DNA of 64,000 nucleotides, taken from positions 96,409,345 through 96,473,344 of the forward strand of contig CP136061.1 in NCBI GenBank assembly GCA_032622095.1, in the 5' to 3' direction. Position 1 is the stretch's first letter. Each line of letters starts with the position of its first letter. Position numbers and translations under genes: made by a program. The notes under the pieces are model-generated. The model was not told the DNA's origin. It saw nothing but the letters and a program-made list of their open reading frames with translations, and searched no databases. Below are positions 58,841 to 64,000 of the stretch, one piece after another. This DNA comes from Siphonodentalium dalli (lineage: Eukaryota > Mollusca > Scaphopoda > Gadilida > Siphonodentaliidae).

Positions 58841-60295
58841 AGGGCTGGAATTTTGTAGGCAGGCTGCCCGCAGCCTACAGCCCATGCAAAATTATTTTAG
58901 GCGGGCAATTGATAGCCCGCCTAACTTCTAAGTTTGACTGGCAAAGTCGCGAAGTTTTTCAGAACAAAACTTCAAAGGTCGACACCGCCGACGAAACACC
59001 AAAGAGACTGTCGGTTTAATCGAAGTTCCATCGCTGAAACAAAGACTAATTCGTGTTTATTGTCAACGGAGGACCACGTGCTATCCCGCACATCACTGTT
59101 ATGTGTTGAAGTATCACTTTGAACGCCATTTTGTTCTGGAGTTGTAATTTTTAACACCATTCTTGAAATTTTGCGAGACCTCAATGGAATCGAAAGTTGT
59201 TTATTCACGTAAACTTTAAACAAATAAAAAAATTATTTGTAAATGAAATCAATAAATTTTATAACTAGAAAGTCAATGTTTTCCGCAGGAATACTTTGTC
59301 AATTTTTATAACACTTAGTTGATTCAGTGTTGTACGGGTCAATATTAAACAATTTCTGAAGAATTTGTTATTGAATTTAGAAAATGCAAAATGAGTTAAA
59401 TTTCGTGGAATTTCCGCAGACAATATTAATACAAATGTATAACAATCTGACGGGAAAATTGGGACAAATCTTCCGAATAAATTATTTTCATTCAACAGGT
59501 CTGGTATGCTGTTTAATATAATTTATATATTTTTTGGTTGAGGAGGCTTACTAGCGTGATCACCTGATCACAAGATACTAGGATATCTGTTACCTAATAT
59601 GGTTTAGCCTTCCACTCGAATGATATCAGTGTGTCATATTCAAAGCACACAATATATTATTCCTATTGTCTCGGCATTGCCTGTTTCAATTATGAATGAG
59701 CTTTATTCTTATCAATGGGGAGTTGGGATAGGTACTATTGTACACTCCCACTCAGTTATAAAAGTATACATATGAATAGTCTGGAGGGGTGTTCATGAAA
59801 CCAACAGGAAACGACATGAATACAGAGTCTATAAATCAATCGCATCAAACTAGACAAATAGCCATTTTGCACCAGCGTTGCTGAAGACAAATCTGAAACT
59901 ATGGGTTCCAATAATGCTCCAGACCAAGTTTGAAAGAAATACACCCTGTGGTTCTTGCTAAGATTTTTTAAAGTTGCACCAAATTAGTCCTCTTTTGCCC
60001 ATAATTAACATATTGACCTAATTTTAACAAACATGAATACCAGTCATCCAATTAGCAAGGCACTTGCACACCAAATTTGAGCAAAATCGGCCAAGTGGTT
60101 TTGTAGAAGAAGTCGTTTAAAGAATTGTTGACAAACTAACGCATGAAGAGTGACGATCATAGATCCCCTCGATACTTTGTAGACGTATCAGGCTAGGTGA
60201 TCTAAAAATTATGTTTAAAATTCTTGACGAAATGAACACAAAATCATTCAAATTTTTTATTTGCATATCTTTTATGCAAATTTTGTTCTCATGCC
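58841..60295. other. 1.45 kb without recognised gene; decayed repeats
   Basis: CCAGGGCTGGAATTTTG at 58838-58854 resembles a hAT-type terminus, but no opposite end was found. AAATCGGCCAAGTGGTTTTG at about 60085 is reminiscent of a widespread mollusc-type repeat phrase. Short frames (58807-59019 and others) overlap in several frames and look random. Confidence 0.35.
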
Positions 60296-60515
60296 TTAAC
60301 TCTTTCATGATGGGAGCTGTGCTGGTGCAGCATTATAACCCTGTGCCAGTGCATTCTCTTATATATAAGAGAATGCACTGGCTTACAAGATCAAGGTAAA
60401 TATTGTTAGGCCAATTGATGCAATCTCTTTTATATGCGAGGCGCCCTATGGGCGACTCGAATATATAAGAGAATGCATTGGCACAGGGTTTTTCGACTCT
60501 CCATGACCATTTTAA
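60296..60515. mobile_element. TTAA MITE family D with two hairpins, 220 bp
   Basis: TTAACTCTTTCATGATGGGA at 60296 and an inverted end CTCTCCATGACC...TTAA at 60515. Hairpin 1 (60345-60382) is a short perfect 38-bp palindrome lacking the usual centre. Hairpin 2 (60403-60488) has a variant centre GCGCCCTATGGGCGAC. This is the only member found right of the satellites. Confidence 0.65.
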
Positions 60516-61612
60516 TATGTTAGGAAGAATAAAATATAAAAAATAAAATTTGCCCTCCCACCCCAGTTTTCTGAAAAAGTTGGATGTAAATCTAGCAATT
60601 TATTCTTATTGGCCTTATGAGGAATATACACACCCGAGGATGAAATTGAATCAATATTACATGGTTACGAAATGAGATTTGACAAATGTTGTGTGAACCT
60701 GAATCGTGTGAACGCCATTTGTCGAAGTTCACTTCGCAACCATGTAATAACATTGAGAACGACAATCATTTGTTAACTATTGCCAGGAAGTGCAAATCAA
60801 CAAGGGAGTGGGTTTAAGTTCTATGCATGCGTAACATGTATATACATGTGGAGGAGCGTAGACAATTGCATGATGGTCTCCAGGAAATAAACATAAAACG
60901 GTAGGTTTATAATTGCATTCATAGGCATGTCAGCACAAATATTTGAATGCAAAATCTTTACAACTGCCTATATGCTATGTGTTAATGGTTTCCGAACACA
61001 TTTTTGCACCACATCTTGAAAAATGATCGTATAATTATTTCTTCGAAAAATATTGATATTGTAATTTTAATTCACACACAGGAATTGATTTATCTTAAAT
61101 ATTTTAATAAATTTAATAAAATCACTCCATCGGTCGTTGAGTTATAGACCCCTGAACCAGATATACCCTTCTGGATGAATTGCCACCCACACATGACAGA
61201 TAAAGTCGCTGCAAAAAAAGAAAATCCCTCCAATAAAAAAAAAGTGATTACAGATTCGGAACTGACTTATGTCAGCTTCAGCATGACACATGCATGATGC
61301 ATCGTGAAAAAAGGCACACTAGATCTAAAATTATAAGCCATCGACTGCACATACCCCAGTACCGTAACAAATGCGGTCTGCCATTTATCAGTGAGTGCTA
61401 CATCCTTACCTGTGCCGTCATGTTTGGTAGGAAAATTATCCACGCAGGTATTTCTGGTTCGGGGTCTATAACTCTGATAGACTGATTTTAATAAATTTGG
61501 TATCAAATTAAATCAATTCCTGCAATAAGATATCAATTTTCATGACGTGGTGAAAAACGGCAACACCAACCGCTAGCTAGTTCCCTATATATAATATATA
61601 CTATTCCACATG
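60516..61612. other. No gene seen
   Basis: AT-rich. GAACCTGAATCGTGTGAACG and AACGCCATTTG around 60690 are unremarkable. No repeat or frame of interest. Confidence 0.4.
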
Positions 61613-61990
61613 TACCCCGCTGGACAAAACAAGTGTCCATTGGCACCGTGTTGTATTTGCCGTTCGGCTGCGGTGTCAGAGTTTGTAACTGCAGTTGAAC
61701 ACTGCGGCCGAACGGCAAGTACACTGCGGCCAAACGACAAATTCACTGCGGCCGAAAGGCAACTACCCTCACGGTCGAATGGCATGTACACCGTGGTTAG
61801 ATTTCTGGTTTGTATTGTATTTTTTCAGTTTGATGAAAGTACACCGTGGCAAATACACCATGCTGAATGGCAATTACACCGCGGCCCAACTGTAGTTAGC
61901 CGGTGGAGCCGCGTGTAGTTGCATTTCGGCCGCGGTGGCAATGCTAACCGCACCGCAGTTAAGTGGACACTTGTTTTGTCCAGCAGGGTA
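61613..61990. mobile_element. TA-flanked GC-rich MITE, 374 bp
   Basis: TA at 61613-61614 and 61989-61990 bracket inverted ends CCCCGCTGGACAAAACAAGT and ACTTGTTTTGTCCAGCAGGG (about 24-25 bp including GTCCA/TGGAC). The interior contains repeated CACTGCGGCCGAACGGCAA-type units at about 27-30 bp spacing (61701, 61729, 61757 and inverted near 61935), making a GC-rich island. TA duplication fits Tc1/mariner or a related superfamily. The short frames here are repeat artefacts. Confidence 0.8.
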
Positions 61991-63178
61991 TATACCCATA
62001 TTAAGTGTTCGTAAACCCATTTCCGCATAGGGTTGCAAAGTTTTTGCATAAAATATTCGCCCTGAGATTTATATGGACGCAATATATAGACATACCATTT
62101 TGTTTATTTCCTGCGACCATCTATTCTACACTCCTGATTAGATCACACACAGTATCCGACAATGTTCATGTGATAAATGTGTTTACCATTGGCATCTAAT
62201 TGTAATATAATGTAGAACATTGTAACAACTGTGAATAAACTTTATTTTAACAAGGAATCAAACGAAACAGCGAACATGCTCATTATTTGAGAAGATAAAA
62301 CTAACAGAACATGAATTGGGATTTTCATGCCAACTCAAACATACAAGATGGATTATGCGCAATTGCGTATTTATCATGAAAGGCAAATAAAAGCTTTGAT
62401 TGAATAGATAATTAAATAGTAAGGACAGAGTATATACATAGTTGCATAAAAAAACCCAAATATGTATTTCTCTGGATATACTTAGTCGTCAGTCATTCCA
62501 TATACCAAAAGAAAGGGCATTGTCTAAGGAACATTGTGCCAAAAAATGTAGTTGTTTGAACCATGCAAAGGAAAAGAAATCATTCCTGAAATCTGACCAC
62601 AGACGGTCATCAGGACGACAAAGTCATTTTTTTCATATGGTCAATAATGTTATTTTACGGGTTTGTCATTAACATTGACACCATATAGACTTGAAATTTT
62701 GACCTTTGGAACCAATCCTATGTGAAGAGCTTGTGGTACACTTTATGAAGAAACTTCAAATAGTATGTGAACAATAAATGCATAAGATAGTTCTGAAATT
62801 TCTGTATATTATGAGCTGAGACTTGGAAAATATTGTTTTTGTTCCAGTTTATCAATTTTGATATGTTATGAAAGGGTTTTCATGCAAATATTTGGTCCAC
62901 CAAATTATTGGGCTGTGTGTCTTTCATTGATCTCGGACCTCTTTTTATATGAGAGTAGATGACTAGCTAGTAATACTGTGTTCACTGGGGCTGCTAAATC
63001 ATCAGGTTGACTATGGGGAAACTGTGACCCAGTTCATGGTCTAATGTCATGTCGCATGTCATTTCTGGGTTGGTGGGTGAAGCATTGGGCCAGGCATAAT
63101 TGTGTATTCTGTAAATAAACTAGAGCTGACAGGGCGGCTGGGACGCTCACCTGACCACAGGTCCCCTGGTGCGACAAC
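61991..63178. other. 1.2 kb without recognised gene
   Basis: Frames at 62005-62199 and 62442-62672 lack domains. CACCTGACCACAGGTCCCCT near 63148 is a local inverted repeat. Confidence 0.4.
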
Positions 63179-63815
63179 ACTACCATAAGTATATACATGT
63201 ACCTTAATACAAGGTTTATACATGTATCTATCGGACCTATATTGAGCATAGACTCACTTGCAATCTAATTTCATCAATATCCTCTGTACATAAGATAATG
63301 TCACATCCCCAGTTCTTTAGACCATATTCACACCTTTAATTTGGTGTATCTAGATCTCTTGCATCGATACGTGTACGATCACCAAAGATATATCTGAATG
63401 TGTGCACACTTTCAAATCCAGACAAACCCTTGAACAGATTCCCATCAAATATAGCATACTAGTAGTACTACTGCAGAATTCCACTTGTCACAATAATTCA
63501 CAATGGATGGTCCTGTCTGTGTGACCTCAGCAGAGTAAATTCTGCAGTGCTACTGTGCTATATTTGATGGGAATCTGTTCAGGGGTTTGTCTGATTTTGA
63601 AAGTGTGCACATATTCATAAATATCTTTGGCGATCTTCCACGTATCGATGTGGGAGATACACCAAATTAAAGGTGCGAATATGGTCTAAAGAACTTGGTA
63701 TGCGGCATTATATTATACACAGGGGATATTGATGAATTTTTATCGCAAGCGAATCTATGCTCAATATAGGTCGGATAGATATAAACCTTGTATTAAGGTA
63801 TATACTCATGGTAGT
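63179..63815. repeat. Long inverted repeat, about 300-bp arms, 57-bp loop
   Basis: The left arm 63179-63480 and right arm 63538-63815 are complementary with scattered substitutions and indels, about 85-90% by eye. Matching landmarks: CCTTAATACAAGGTTTAT, GACCTATATTGAGCATAGA, TTCTTTAGACCATATTC, ACCTTTAATTTGGTGTATCT, TGTGCACACTTTCAAA, and GATTCCCATCAAATATAGCA. Transcription would give a long hairpin RNA. It could be a foldback transposon or a hairpin-RNA locus. Confidence 0.88.
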
Positions 63816-64000
63816 CGCCTGTGCACCTGACATGGTGTAGTGCCTTAAGCTTCATATTTCTATCATTGCATGCGATGCTAATTTGTTGAGCATGATTAAC
63901 CCAGTCATACATAAATAAATTATAGACTATAAGATAAACTGTTATATATGATGAATTTGTGATCACAAACAGTATTTGAACCCAATTGCCAGCGCCTAAT

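Noticed and set aside
58838-58860. hAT terminus CAGGGCTGGAATTTTG
   Set aside because: Only one end was found and no target duplication; kept as a remark only.
58807-59019. 70-codon frame after the CCATTAA cluster
   Set aside because: Begins inside the repeat, overlaps other short frames and has no domain.

Overview
The window looks like repeat-rich, intergenic or heterochromatic nuclear DNA from a marine invertebrate. A lophotrochozoan, probably a mollusc, fits best, but this is an inference from the style of the repeats and not from a marker gene. The DNA is AT-rich. It has no rRNA gene, no convincing intact tRNA and no host protein-coding gene that I recognise. Almost every open reading frame is a by-product of a repeat. 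The two clear protein homologies are both to retroelements: a 5'-truncated CR1/L2-like LINE reverse transcriptase (4114-5217, +) and the C-terminal zinc-finger plus GIY-YIG endonuclease part of a Penelope-like element (9227-9940, -). A second, very short LINE C-terminus lies at 15727-15849 (-).

Layout. 1-8100: scattered SINE- and LINE-derived pieces, foldback elements and a double palindrome (3301-3583). 8111-8800: a satellite of seventeen 40-bp units. 8841-10215: the Penelope fragment sitting between (TA)n tracts and flanking duplications. 10650-27210, with one outlier at 60296: a dense field of non-autonomous DNA elements. At least four end-sequence families (three with TTAA-type termini) all carry the same roughly 75-85 bp palindromic hairpin module, about 20 copies in all. 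27200-33240: hAT-like, Helitron-like and TTAA-type remnants. 33274-47580: a 14.3-kb satellite of 31-35 bp monomers that carry the POU octamer ATGCAAAT and show several higher-order periods. 47581-58267: 3.55 nearly identical head-to-tail copies of a 3006-bp unit. 58268-58840: a cluster of CCATTAA/TTAATGG motifs around a foldback. 58841-64000: a GC-rich TA-flanked MITE (61615-61988) and a 300-bp-arm inverted repeat (63179-63815).

How the parts relate. Nothing here forms a metabolic or regulatory operon. The interactions are between mobile elements: MITEs inside MITEs, elements inside dispersed repeats, and duplicated segments that preserve empty or near-empty sites. The empty site at 22170 fits a TTAA target duplication for the 21172-21680 element, and the copy at 27774 shows the empty site of the 27934-28494 element. 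The most unusual signals are the shared hairpin module with 18-29 bp flanking duplications, the octamer-bearing satellite, and the nearly invariant 3006-bp array fused to it.
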